DNA of 64,000 nucleotides, from the NCBI GenBank assembly GCA_025355645.1, contig JANXZG010000095.1:1-64000 (forward strand). Direction: 5' to 3'. Positions 16,207 to 24,581 of this stretch are shown in pieces. Both the position numbers and the translations under genes were made by a program. This DNA comes from Gammaproteobacteria bacterium. Lineage in GTDB: Bacteria > Pseudomonadota > Gammaproteobacteria > Steroidobacterales > Steroidobacteraceae. The first letter of the stretch is position 1; each line of letters opens with the position of its first letter. The notes beneath the pieces were generated by a model. That model had not been told where the DNA came from. It saw nothing but the letters and a program-made list of their open reading frames with translations, and searched no databases.

Positions 16207-16400
16207 TTGAACAGGCAAGTCGCAGGATCTGCCGCGATTCCCCGGCTTTTTAGCGATCGATCGGAATCGGGTCAGCCGTGAGGTGCGCGCTCCTGTCGGC
16301 AATACCGATGGGCGCCGCGGAGTCATTGACCGGTGTGTTCTCGAGGTCGCGCACGCGACCCGGCGTAACGGTCATTCCGCAATGCCAATTGAATGGGAAT
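16207..16400 (+). pseudogene. Decayed excisionase gene of a second element
   Basis: The sequence in front of the second integrase aligns with the excisionase at 14360-14550 but is broken by several frameshifts. In one frame it reads DRNRVSREVR, then IDRC and TRRNGHSA, matching DKNRFNREVR, FDRL and YRSRNGHPA of the intact copy. In another frame it reads LLSAIPMGAAE, matching LLAIPIGTQG. The helix-turn-helix start is also scrambled and contains an in-frame stop. The order excisionase-integrase is therefore ancestral to both copies. Confidence 0.7.
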
Positions 16401-16403
16401 TCG

Positions 16404-17543
16404 ATGGGGATCCAAAGAAAGTCAGGCCTCACCAAACGTGGCGGATTCTGGCACATCGACAAGACATTGCACGGAGAGCCGCTCTATGAAAGTACGGGGA
16501 CTCGAAATTTGCGGCAAGCCCAGGAATACCTCGCTAAACGGGTGACCGAGATTCGCATGATCGGGCTCGTCGGCAGCTGTGAAGTGCGCTTGTTCCGCAA
16601 TGCGGCGGCTAGATTCTTGCAGGAGTACCAGCACAACAAGCGCATCCAGGATGACGCGTTGCACCTGAAACTGCTCGACGGCTACATTGGGGATCTAGAA
16701 CTGAAGCAGGTGCACATGGGCAGCCTGCAGGCATTCATTGCGCAGCGGCGAAGGGATGGGGTCAAGACCAAGACGATCAACGCGGCCCTCGCGGTTGTGC
16801 GCAGGGTCATGAACCTCGCCGCCTCCGAGTGGATGGACAGACAAGGCAATACCTGGCTCGAGACCGCACCCAGGATAAAACTGTTTCCCGTCAGGGACGC
16901 CCGCTCTCCTTATCCGCTGACACGCGAGGAACAGGGACTGCTTTTTCAGGAACTACCCGATCACCTCGCACGCATGGCGCTCTTCAAGGTAAACACGGGA
17001 ACACGGGAGCAGGAAGTCTGCGGCCTGCAGTGGGGCTATGAGGTGACGGTACCGGAACTCGATACCTCGGTCTTCCTGATTCCCGGCGATCACGTCAAGA
17101 ACGGCGAGGAGCGTCTTGTCGTGCTCAATCGGGTCGCGAAGTCGGTGATCGAGAGCGCGCGCGGAATGCATACGCAGTACGTATTCGCCTACGCGCCAGG
17201 GAAAGGGCATCTGCGGCCAGTAAGCAGGATGAACAACACGGCCTGGAAAGCGGCGCGAAAACGCGCCGCGGAAAACTGGGGACGCCAGCATGGCGAGCCG
17301 GCAGCACCCGGATTTCGGAAAATCCGGGTGCACGATCTGAAGCATACCTTCGGTCGCCGGCTAAGGGCGGCTGGTGTTTCATTTGAAGATCGGCAGGACC
17401 TGCTCGGGCACCGTAGCGGCCGAATCACGACGCACTACTCGCGCGCGGAACTCTCGAATCTGATAAAGGCTGCGGATCGCGTGTGCGAAACGGACGCTCT
17501 CCTATGCCCGGAAACGACCTGGTTGCGTCGCAGAGGCGGCTGA
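16404..17543 (+). CDS. Second tyrosine recombinase, paralogue of the ICE integrase
   Basis: A 379-residue recombinase colinear with the one at 14569-15708 and about 70 percent identical by eye, with no gaps. Arg201 (NTGTREQEV), HDLKHTFGRR, LLGHR and the catalytic Tyr in TTHYS are all kept at the same positions. I chose ATG at 16404 by homology; the frame continues upstream to 16278 through the decayed excisionase. The gene itself is undamaged, so it may still make an active enzyme. It points away from the tRNA, so its own attachment site should lie just to the right. Confidence 0.88.
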   Translation: MGIQRKSGLTKRGGFWHIDKTLHGEPLYESTGTRNLRQAQEYLAKRVTEIRMIGLVGSCEVRLFRNAAARFLQEYQHNKRIQDDALHLKLLDGYIGDLELKQVHMGSLQAFIAQRRRDGVKTKTINAALAVVRRVMNLAASEWMDRQGNTWLETAPRIKLFPVRDARSPYPLTREEQGLLFQELPDHLARMALFKVNTGTREQEVCGLQWGYEVTVPELDTSVFLIPGDHVKNGEERLVVLNRVAKSVIESARGMHTQYVFAYAPGKGHLRPVSRMNNTAWKAARKRAAENWGRQHGEPAAPGFRKIRVHDLKHTFGRRLRAAGVSFEDRQDLLGHRSGRITTHYSRAELSNLIKAADRVCETDALLCPETTWLRRRGG

Positions 17544-17588
17544 TGACCGACCGTAATTCATTGATTTAGTTTGGTTAGGCTTCGCGCG

Positions 17589-17624
17589 GGGCGTGCAACG
17601 ACACGCCCGCTCCCCGGCGGAGCG
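17589..17624. repeat. Overlapping GC-rich inverted repeats after the second integrase
   Basis: GGGCGTG-6-CACGCCC (17589-17608) and CGCTCC-5-GGAGCG (17608-17624) lie where, by distance from the integrase stop, the attachment region of the second element is expected. They may be a terminator or recombinase arm sites. No tRNA remnant is recognisable. The rest of the gap to 17774 shows nothing clear beyond an AT-rich patch near 17670-17690. Confidence 0.4.
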
Positions 17625-17774
17625 ACAGCGGGGCGGCTTCGTGGTGGCCTGGGCTCATGGCCATGACTTGTAATTAATCAATTGCTTACATTTTGCGCCT
17701 CCGGGCGCTGGCCGTTACCAGCGGATCGCCGTAAGATCTTGGCTTCACTCCCACAATAAACCCGAGGACTCACG

Positions 17775-18179
17775 ATGAAGGCTTGGATACCACTCTCGTT
17801 AGGCTTGGTGCTCAGCACCGCTGCGCTCGCCGCCGATCCGAACTGCACTTACCCGTCTGCGGCCGCTCCTGCGCCAGATGGCGCTACGGCGACCAAAGAG
17901 CAGATGGTTGCGGCCAAGAATGATACGGCCCGCTACAACACGGAGATGAATGTCTATCTGGATTGCCTGAAGACAGCCCAGGACAAGCTGACGCCGAAGG
18001 ATGCGTCAAAGCTGACGGCGGACCAGAAAAAGAAGAACGACGCCGAGGTCAAGGCGCTCGTGGCGAAGAACAACTCCGCGGTTGATGAACTGCAGGGGGT
18101 CGTGGGTCGCTTCAATGAACAGCTAAAGGCCTATAAGGCCGCCCACGCAGCGCCATCGACGGCGACGCCGGCTCCCTAA
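17775..18179 (+). CDS. Exported hypothetical protein, helical and Lys/Ala-rich
   Basis: The 134-residue precursor has a signal peptide ending TAALAA (residue 20), then a short Pro/Ala segment and a long helical, coiled-coil-like region with EMNVYLDCLKTAQDKL and KKKNDAEVKALVAKNN, ending in an Ala/Pro/Thr tail. Two cysteines (in PNCTYP and LDCLK) could pair in the periplasm. I do not recognise a named family. It is the first chromosomal gene after the element remnant and is followed by a strong terminator. Confidence 0.7.
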   Translation: MKAWIPLSLGLVLSTAALAADPNCTYPSAAAPAPDGATATKEQMVAAKNDTARYNTEMNVYLDCLKTAQDKLTPKDASKLTADQKKKNDAEVKALVAKNNSAVDELQGVVGRFNEQLKAYKAAHAAPSTATPAP

Positions 18180-18186
18180 GCTCCCA

Positions 18187-18221
18187 GGCGGCGGGCACAT
18201 GGCCCGCCGCCCTCCTCTTTT
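18187..18221 (+). terminator. Rho-independent terminator abutting moeA
   Basis: A perfect ten-base stem GGCGGCGGGC/GCCCGCCGCC with a five-base loop (18187-18211) is followed by CTCCTCTTTT. The T-run ends one base before the moeA start codon at 18222, leaving no ribosome-binding site between them. Confidence 0.8.
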
Positions 18222-19433
18222 ATGCCGCCTGCCCAGCTGATTACGCCGCGCCAGGCCGATGACGCCATCAGCTCCCGGCTGACATGCTTGCCGATCGAAT
18301 CCCTGCCCCTGACGCAATGCGTCGGCGCGACGCTGCGCGAGAACATCTACGCCGAGCGGGACCAGCCGCCGTTCGATCGCGTCGTGATGGACGGCATCGC
18401 CTTCGACAGTTCGGGACTGCGCTCAGATCGGCGATTATTTATCGAAGGTACCCAGGGCGCGGGCGCGCCGCCCATGAAAATCTCCGGGCCCCGCAACGCA
18501 ATCGAGGTTATGACCGGCGCGGTACTGCCCTTGGGTTGCGATTGCGTCGTGCCCGTCGAGCAGCTGACGATCGCGGACGGGTCCGCGCAAATCAATGCAT
18601 CCTCACCGGTTACGCCCTACCTCAATGTGCACCGCCGCGCCTCGGACGGCCGTCAGGGCGCGCTACTGCTGGAGTCAGGCACGTTGCTCCGGGCGCCGGA
18701 AGTCGCGGTTGCGGCATCCGCCGGCATGGCCAGGGTCCGTGTCAGTCACCAGCCGGCGATCATGGTGATCTCGACCGGCGACGAACTGATCGAGCCCGGA
18801 GAACCCATTGCGGAGTATCAGGTGCGCCGCTCGAACGCCTATGCAGTGGGCGCGACCTTGCGCCAGCGCGGCTATGGGCGCATTGGCGATGATCATGTGC
18901 TGGACGATGAAGTGGCGCTGCGGGAACGCCTCGCCCTGCACCTGACAACCCATGAGGTGGTGATCTTGAGCGGCGGTGTCTCGATGGGCCGCTATGACCT
19001 GGTGCCGAAGGTGCTGACGCACTTGGGCGTCACGGAAGTATTCCACAAGGTTGCCCAGCGCCCCGGCAGGCCAATGTGGTTCGGCATCGGTCCGCAGGGT
19101 CAGGCCGTATTTGGACTGCCCGGCAATCCCGTCTCCACGCTCGTATGCCTGATCCGCTATGTCCTGCCGGGTATCGCGGCGGCGATGGGTGCAAAACGCG
19201 AGGCCTCGCAGCGTCTTGCGCTCGCGGCGCCCGTGACCGTGGAGACCGCGTTAACGTATTTCCTGCCGGTAACGATACAAACCGACGATTGGGGCCGCGC
19301 CTGGGCGGATCCGAAGCCAACCAACGGTTCCGGGGACTTCCTGAGCCTGTCCGGAACGGACGGGTTTGCCGAAATTCCACCCGGACCGAATACCCACCCG
19401 AAAGGGTTCGTGACGGCGGTTTTTCGCTGGTAA
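18222..19433 (+). CDS. moeA: Molybdopterin molybdenumtransferase MoeA
   Basis: MoeA inserts molybdate into adenylylated molybdopterin, the last step of molybdenum-cofactor synthesis. The 403-residue protein has the family landmarks: PPFDRVVMDGIAF (residues 49-61), VMTGAVLPLGCDCVVPVEQ, ISTGDELIEPGEP, the MPT-binding SGGVSMGRYDLVP, and FGLPGNPVST. It leads the cofactor operon. The ATG directly follows a terminator hairpin, so initiation is either leaderless from an internal promoter or inefficient. Confidence 0.95.
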   Translation: MPPAQLITPRQADDAISSRLTCLPIESLPLTQCVGATLRENIYAERDQPPFDRVVMDGIAFDSSGLRSDRRLFIEGTQGAGAPPMKISGPRNAIEVMTGAVLPLGCDCVVPVEQLTIADGSAQINASSPVTPYLNVHRRASDGRQGALLLESGTLLRAPEVAVAASAGMARVRVSHQPAIMVISTGDELIEPGEPIAEYQVRRSNAYAVGATLRQRGYGRIGDDHVLDDEVALRERLALHLTTHEVVILSGGVSMGRYDLVPKVLTHLGVTEVFHKVAQRPGRPMWFGIGPQGQAVFGLPGNPVSTLVCLIRYVLPGIAAAMGAKREASQRLALAAPVTVETALTYFLPVTIQTDDWGRAWADPKPTNGSGDFLSLSGTDGFAEIPPGPNTHPKGFVTAVFRW

Positions 19434-19442
19434 CCTTGTCCT

Positions 19443-20489
19443 ATGACAACGGTACAGGACATCCGCGGCGCACAAAATCCACTCGATCGGCTGGGTCGGC
19501 CTTTGCACGATTTGCGCATTTCGGTCATGGATCGCTGCAACTTCCGCTGCCCGTATTGCATGCCGAAGGAGCTGTTCCATGAGCACTACCGGTTCCTGAA
19601 ATCCACCGACAGACTGTCTTTCGAGGAAATCGCACGCCTGGCACGGCTTTTTGCGCAGCTGGGGGTCAAGAAGCTGCGTTTAACCGGCGGTGAGCCGCTG
19701 CTGCGCGCAAACCTTGCCGACCTGGTCGGCGACCTGACCTCGATTCCGGGCATTGAGGACATCGCGCTCACGACCAATGGCGTGCTGCTCGCGCAGCATG
19801 CGGTCGACCTGCATGCGCACGGCCTTAAGCGAGTGACCGTGAGTCTCGATACGCTCGATGAGGCCATCTTCAAGCAAATGAGCGGTGGATTTGCCGCCTT
19901 GTCGCCGGTGCTCGGCGGCATCGAAGCGGCGCTTGCCGCGGGTCTCGCGCCGGTCAAGTTGAACGCGGTGATCGAGCGGGGTGTCAATGATCACACCGTC
20001 GAGGCGCTGGTTGAGCGCTTTCGCGGCCGCCCCGTGATCGTGCGTTTCATAGAATTCATGGACGTTGGCAACCGTAATAACTGGAGCGCCGACAAGGTCG
20101 TGCCTTCGCGCGAACTGGTCGAACGATTGCGCCGGCGCTGGCCAATGCATGCGGTTGCCGAGAACTACAGCGGCGAAGTCGCCGAGCGCTGGCGGCTTGC
20201 GGATGGCAGCGGCGAGATCGGCTTCATCTCCTCGGTCACAAAGGCGTTCTGCGGGGCTTGTTCGCGCGCGCGCATCTCCTCCGAGGGCAAGTTCTACACC
20301 TGTTTGTTTGCAACCGAGGGGCTCGACCTGCGCGCGCCGCTTCGCCAGGGGGCGAGCGACGCGCAGATCCTGCAGATGATCCGGGCAACCTGGCTGAATC
20401 GCACGGATCGCTACAGCGAGCAGCGCGAGGAGCTGCGCCGCTCGGGAACTCACGAGCAGAAGATCGAGATGTTCTACATCGGCGGATGA
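19443..20489 (+). CDS. moaA: GTP 3',8-cyclase MoaA
   Basis: Radical-SAM enzyme that starts molybdopterin synthesis from GTP. It has both iron-sulfur sites: Cys32, Cys36 and Cys39 in [10 protein letters not shown] near the N-terminus, and Cys270, Cys273 and Cys287 in [10 protein letters not shown] and FYTCLF near the C-terminus. The [10 protein letters not shown] motif and the C-terminal GG needed for activity are present. At 348 residues it is complete. It follows moeA by nine bases. Confidence 0.97.
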   Translation: MTTVQDIRGAQNPLDRLGRPLHDLRISVMDRCNFRCPYCMPKELFHEHYRFLKSTDRLSFEEIARLARLFAQLGVKKLRLTGGEPLLRANLADLVGDLTSIPGIEDIALTTNGVLLAQHAVDLHAHGLKRVTVSLDTLDEAIFKQMSGGFAALSPVLGGIEAALAAGLAPVKLNAVIERGVNDHTVEALVERFRGRPVIVRFIEFMDVGNRNNWSADKVVPSRELVERLRRRWPMHAVAENYSGEVAERWRLADGSGEIGFISSVTKAFCGACSRARISSEGKFYTCLFATEGLDLRAPLRQGASDAQILQMIRATWLNRTDRYSEQREELRRSGTHEQKIEMFYIGG

Positions 20490-20493
20490 TGAC

Positions 20494-20973
20494 ATGAGCT
20501 TTTCGCACTTAAGTTCGGAAAATCATCCGACCATGGTCGACGTCAGCGACAAGACGCCGACCAGACGCAGCGCCACTGCCGAATCGCGCGTAAGTTTCCC
20601 GCCGCTGGTTGCCGAGGCGCTGCGGGACGTGTCCTTCCGGTCCGCCAAGGGGCCGGTGTTTGATACGGCGGTCATTGCCGGTGTCATGGGCGCCAAGCGC
20701 ACGCATGAATTGATCCCCTTCTGCCATCCGCTGGGACTCGAAAGCTGCGACATCGCGATCGACTTGGAGGAGGACACCGCGGTGATCCGCTGCACGGTCA
20801 GCGTGCATCACAAGACCGGCGTCGAGATGGAAGCGCTGACGGGCGCCAGCATTGCGGCGCTGACGATTTATGACATGTGCAAGGCGCTCTCGCATGACAT
20901 CGTGATTGGCCCGACCCGGCTGATCTCCAAGGAAGGCGGCAAAAGCGATCACATCCTGAAGGTCAGCATATGA
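20494..20973 (+). CDS. moaC: Cyclic pyranopterin monophosphate synthase MoaC
   Basis: MoaC converts the MoaA product to cyclic pyranopterin monophosphate. The 159-residue protein shows [17 protein letters not shown] at the start, the conserved ELIPFCHPL and [20 protein letters not shown] signatures, and a C-terminal LISKEGGKS. The gene starts four bases after moaA and its end overlaps mobA by four bases. Confidence 0.97.
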   Translation: MSFSHLSSENHPTMVDVSDKTPTRRSATAESRVSFPPLVAEALRDVSFRSAKGPVFDTAVIAGVMGAKRTHELIPFCHPLGLESCDIAIDLEEDTAVIRCTVSVHHKTGVEMEALTGASIAALTIYDMCKALSHDIVIGPTRLISKEGGKSDHILKVSI

Positions 20974-21566
20974 GCGGCGCAGCGCGCATCCAGGGACTGA
21001 TCCTTGCCGGCGGCAGAAGTTCGCGAATGCACCGCGACAAGGCCGCGCTGACTTACCGGGGCCAAAACCAGCTCGACCGGGCCATGGAACTCGCCTCCCG
21101 GCACGTTAATCCAGTGTTCGTTTCGGTGCGCGCCGCGCAGGCCAAAGATCCGACTCGAAATACCCGCGCCCTGATCGTCGATTCGGTTGCGGGCGAGGGC
21201 CCGATGGTCGGCATCCGGTCTGCATTCTCGCAAGCGCCCGATGTCGCCTGGCTCGTGCTCGCCTGCGACCTGCCGTTCCTGTCCGATGCGGTGCTCGAGC
21301 ACCTGATTCGCTCGCGCGACCCAGAGCGCATCGCAACCGCCTATCGCAGTGCCCACGATGGCCTGCCGGAACCTTTGTGCGCGATATTCGAACCGAAGGC
21401 CGCCGCTCTTTTGTCGACTGCCCAGGACCAGGGGCGAAACTGCCCGCGCAAGTTCCTGCTGGGCTCTGATACCTTGCTGCTCGAGCCGCAAGATCCGCAT
21501 GCGCTCGACAACGTCAACACCCCCGAGGAGTACAGCGCGGCAAAATACGCGCTCGAATCGCGCTGA
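20970..21566 (+). CDS. mobA: Molybdenum cofactor guanylyltransferase MobA
   Basis: MobA adds GMP to the cofactor, making the dinucleotide form used by DMSO-reductase-type enzymes. The 198-residue protein opens with [20 protein letters not shown], the nucleotidyltransferase P-loop-like signature (the usual RMG is RMH here). It continues with ACDLPFLS, the metal-binding Asp, and NVNTPEEY near the end. CTP-using MocA is an alternative, but the NVNTPEE ending and length favour MobA. Start overlaps moaC as ATGA. Confidence 0.9.
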   Translation: MSGAARIQGLILAGGRSSRMHRDKAALTYRGQNQLDRAMELASRHVNPVFVSVRAAQAKDPTRNTRALIVDSVAGEGPMVGIRSAFSQAPDVAWLVLACDLPFLSDAVLEHLIRSRDPERIATAYRSAHDGLPEPLCAIFEPKAAALLSTAQDQGRNCPRKFLLGSDTLLLEPQDPHALDNVNTPEEYSAAKYALESR

Positions 21567-21573
21567 CGCCCCC

Positions 21574-21813
21574 ATGCTGATCAACCTCCAGTACTTCGCC
21601 ATCCTGCGTGAGCAGGCAGGCAGGCCGAACGAGTCGCTCGAAACGCGCGCCGCGACACCGGCGGCCTTGTATGCGGAACTGGCCAAGCGCTATCCATTCA
21701 CGCTGGCGCCTGAGCAATTAAAGGTTGCCATCAACGGCGAGTTCGCGGATTTCGCTCACTCGCTCCGCACGGGCGATGCGGTTGTGTTCATTCCACCGGT
21801 CGCGGGAGGCTAG
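21574..21813 (+). CDS. moaD: Molybdopterin synthase small subunit MoaD
   Basis: The ubiquitin-like sulfur carrier of molybdopterin synthase. The 79-residue protein starts MLINLQYFAILREQAG and ends VFIPPVAGG, with the C-terminal Gly-Gly that is thiocarboxylated. A longer open frame starts inside mobA; only the part from ATG 21574 looks like protein. Confidence 0.96.
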   Translation: MLINLQYFAILREQAGRPNESLETRAATPAALYAELAKRYPFTLAPEQLKVAINGEFADFAHSLRTGDAVVFIPPVAGG

Positions 21814-21814
21814 C

Positions 21815-22300
21815 GTGGGATTTCGCTTCACGATGACCCCGATCGATACCACGGCCGGCCGCGCGGCGCTGCTGGACGGCAGCGCGGGTGGCTATGTCAG
21901 CTTCGAAGGCTGGGTCCGCGATCATAACGAGGGCCTCGCGGTCAAGCGCCTGAAATACGAGGCTTTTGACGCGCTTGCCGTCAAGGAAGGCGAGCGCATC
22001 ATTGTTGAGGCTCTCGCCCGCTTTCCCGTCAAGCATGCGCTGTGCCTGCACCGGGTCGGCGAACTCGGGATCGGCGAGATGGCGGTGTGGGTCGGCGTGA
22101 GCTCCACGCACCGCGCCGAGTCGTTCGAGGCCTGCCGTTACATCATCGATGCGGTCAAGCACCGCGTGCCCATCTGGAAAAAAGAGCACTACGTGAACGG
22201 TGACAGCGGGTGGGTCAACTGCGAGCGTTGCGCAGCGCCTGGCGCTGACACCGTCCATCATGATAAGGCCGGCCATCGCCACACGCTGGCGCGCAGCTGA
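21815..22300 (+). CDS. moaE: Molybdopterin synthase large subunit MoaE
   Basis: Catalytic subunit that transfers sulfur from MoaD to make molybdopterin. Family motifs are FEGWVRDHN, LKYEAFDALA, HRVGELGIGE and VPIWKKEHYVNG with the catalytic Lys region. I chose GTG at 21815, two bases after the moaD stop, because a GGGAGG site lies seven bases upstream and the extra residues GFRFTMTPID match the usual MoaE opening. ATG at 21833 is the alternative. Length 161 residues. Confidence 0.95.
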   Translation: MGFRFTMTPIDTTAGRAALLDGSAGGYVSFEGWVRDHNEGLAVKRLKYEAFDALAVKEGERIIVEALARFPVKHALCLHRVGELGIGEMAVWVGVSSTHRAESFEACRYIIDAVKHRVPIWKKEHYVNGDSGWVNCERCAAPGADTVHHDKAGHRHTLARS

Positions 22301-22307
22301 TGCCTCG

Positions 22308-23357
22308 ATGCAGCCCGATTACTCCCGGCAACAAATCCTAAAAGAAATCGGCGCCGCGGGGCAGGCCAGGCTCGCGGCGGCCCGCGTGCTTGTCGTGGGC
22401 GCGGGCGGCTTGGGCAGCCCCGTTTTGCAGTATCTTGCCGGCGCGGGCGTCGGCTGCCTGGGTATTATCGATGGCGATACGCTCGAGGCGAGCAACCTGC
22501 ACCGCCAGCCGTTGTATGCGCTTGCCGACGTTGGCCAGCCGAAAAGCGCACTCGCGGGCGCCGCTGTAGCCTGCATTAACCCGACCGTCAAGGTCGAGGC
22601 GTTGCATGAGCGCCTGAGCGCAGCCAACGCCTTAAGTTTAGTCAGCCGGTTCGACCTCGTGGTCGAATGCAGCGACAACTTCCACACCAAGTTCCTGGTC
22701 AATGATGCCGCTGTGCTTGCGCAGAAAAGTGCCGTGTTCGCCAGCGTCTACCAGTTCGAAGGCCAGCTGCAGGTCTACCGACCCGAGGCCGGCCACGCCT
22801 GCTTGCGCTGCCTGTGGCCGAATGCGACCGTGGATGGCATCGTCGGAAACTGCGCACAGGCGGGCGTGCTGGGGCCGGTGCCGGGAGTACTCGGGACCTT
22901 GCAGGCGCTGCTCGCGCTGAAGCTGCTGTTAGGGCTAGACGGGCAGCTCGCAGGTGAACTGCTGCTCGTGGACCTTGCGACCGTCTCGATGCTGAAGATC
23001 AAGGCGCCCCGCTGCGCAGAGTGCAGGGCGCCCGCCTGCGCCCGCATCCACGGGATTGCGCCGGAGGGCGTGGACCTCGAGCTTCGGTTCGCCTCACTGA
23101 AGGATGCAATGCGGGCAGGATTTACGATCATTGACATACGCAACCTTTCAGAAGTTTCCGAGTGCGGATCCGGGACGCAGCACATTCCGATGCACGCGCT
23201 GCTCGCGGACCCCGCACCGTTGAAGATCGGTGGGCCCTATCTGTTACTGTGCGCGTCCGGACAACGCAGTCTCACCGCCGCCAGGGATCTTTCCCTGCGG
23301 GGGTTCGCGGTCAAGTCAATGGCAGGCGGCCTCGCTGCACTGCCACCGAAGGGTTGA
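22308..23357 (+). CDS. moeB: MoeB-type sulfur-carrier adenylyltransferase with rhodanese domain
   Basis: Activates the C-terminus of MoaD (and possibly ThiS) by adenylation so that sulfur can be loaded. The 349-residue protein has an E1-like domain with VLVVGAGGLGSPV, DGDTLEASNLHRQ, two CxxC zinc pairs (CLRC and CAEC) and the NCAQAGVLGPVPG active-cysteine region. A C-terminal rhodanese domain from about residue 255 carries the loop LLLCASGQRS. Such fusions deliver the sulfur in the same polypeptide. It closes the cofactor operon. Confidence 0.92.
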   Translation: MQPDYSRQQILKEIGAAGQARLAAARVLVVGAGGLGSPVLQYLAGAGVGCLGIIDGDTLEASNLHRQPLYALADVGQPKSALAGAAVACINPTVKVEALHERLSAANALSLVSRFDLVVECSDNFHTKFLVNDAAVLAQKSAVFASVYQFEGQLQVYRPEAGHACLRCLWPNATVDGIVGNCAQAGVLGPVPGVLGTLQALLALKLLLGLDGQLAGELLLVDLATVSMLKIKAPRCAECRAPACARIHGIAPEGVDLELRFASLKDAMRAGFTIIDIRNLSEVSECGSGTQHIPMHALLADPAPLKIGGPYLLLCASGQRSLTAARDLSLRGFAVKSMAGGLAALPPKG

Positions 23358-23360
23358 GGA

Positions 23361-24536
23361 ATGCTTTTCAAGAGCAAACTGCCGGACGTCGGCACGACGA
23401 TCTTCACAGTCATCTCGCGGCGCGCGGCGGAGGAAGGCGCCGTCAATGTCGGCCAGGGGTTTCCTGATTATCCGATCGATCCGCGGCTGGCCGAGTTCGT
23501 GCAACGCGCGATCTTGGATGGCCATAACCAATACGCACCGATGCAGGGCGTTGCAGCGCTTCGCGAAGGTATCGCCAAAAAGCTCCAGGCAAGCTACGGC
23601 CACGCGTTTGATCCAGATACCGAGATCACGATTACCTGTGGCGGCACCGAGGCAATTTTTGATGCAATCCAGGCGGTCGTCGGCGCGGGTGATGAGGCAA
23701 TCGTATTTGACCCCGCCTATGACTCCTATGACCCCGCGATTCGCCTGGCAGGCGGGCGCTGCGTGCACATCCCGTTGAAGCCGCCGGCGTTCTGCTATGA
23801 CTGGGACGAGGTAAAGCGCGCGATCAGCGAGCGCACGCGCCTGATCATCATCAACTCGCCGCACAATCCCAGCTGCACGATCGCATCTGCTGAGGATTTG
23901 CAGGCGCTCGCGGATCTGATACGCGGCAAGCCGATCACGGTCCTCTCCGATGAGGTCTATGAACACATTGTTTATGACGGGCGCAAGCACGTATCCGCGC
24001 TCGCGCATCCGGAGCTGCGTGAGCGCAGCTTCACGGTGTTCTCGTTCGGCAAGACACTGCACGCGACCGGCTGGCGCACCGGCTACTGCATCGCGCCTGC
24101 CGGAATGACCGCAGAACTGCGCAAAGTGCATCAGTTCAACACCTTCAGTATTGCAGCCCCGCTACAGCATGCAATTGCGCATTATGTGCAGAAGCATCCG
24201 GAGAGCTGGCAGGGCCTGACGGCGTTCTTTACTGCAAAGCGCGCGTTGCTGACAGGACTTCTAGAGCGAACGGCGTTCAAGCCGATCACGCCCGCGGGCA
24301 CGTACTTTCAGCTCGTCGATTATGGAGCCCTGAGCCAGGCGAGTGACGTTGATTTCGTTGACCGACTGATCCGCGAAGCGAAGGTGGCAACCATACCGCT
24401 ATCGCCGTTTTATGCGGCGGCGCCCCGGATGACGCTGCTGCGCCTATGCCTCGCCAAGAGCGACGCGACGCTGCGCGATGCGGCCGCGCGCCTCGCCGCT
24501 TTTGCCGATTCAACGGCTAAAAAACGGCAAACCTGA
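23361..24536 (+). CDS. Class I/II aminotransferase, methionine aminotransferase-like
   Basis: A PLP-dependent fold-type I enzyme of 391 residues. It has the substrate loop NVGQGFPDYPID, NSPHNPSCTI, DEVYEHIVYDGRKHVS, and the PLP lysine at residue 231 in SFGKTLHATGWR. This set matches the YbdL/KAT-III group, which prefers methionine and transaminates 2-oxo acids; substrate is inferred. It begins three bases after the moeB gene, so it may be co-transcribed with the cofactor operon without sharing its function. Confidence 0.88.
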   Translation: MLFKSKLPDVGTTIFTVISRRAAEEGAVNVGQGFPDYPIDPRLAEFVQRAILDGHNQYAPMQGVAALREGIAKKLQASYGHAFDPDTEITITCGGTEAIFDAIQAVVGAGDEAIVFDPAYDSYDPAIRLAGGRCVHIPLKPPAFCYDWDEVKRAISERTRLIIINSPHNPSCTIASAEDLQALADLIRGKPITVLSDEVYEHIVYDGRKHVSALAHPELRERSFTVFSFGKTLHATGWRTGYCIAPAGMTAELRKVHQFNTFSIAAPLQHAIAHYVQKHPESWQGLTAFFTAKRALLTGLLERTAFKPITPAGTYFQLVDYGALSQASDVDFVDRLIREAKVATIPLSPFYAAAPRMTLLRLCLAKSDATLRDAAARLAAFADSTAKKRQT

Positions 24537-24581
24537 GTCTACTGAAAAGGTCTTTAAACACATGGATCGCGCCGCTTGAAT

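Noticed and set aside
17544..17774. Copy of the tRNA-Arg 3' end as attachment site of the second integrase
   Set aside because: No stretch resembling the T arm or acceptor end of the tRNA is present in this gap.
23316..24131. Minus-strand frame of 271 residues
   Set aside because: It is antisense to the aminotransferase at 23361, which has all catalytic motifs; long antisense frames are common at this GC content.
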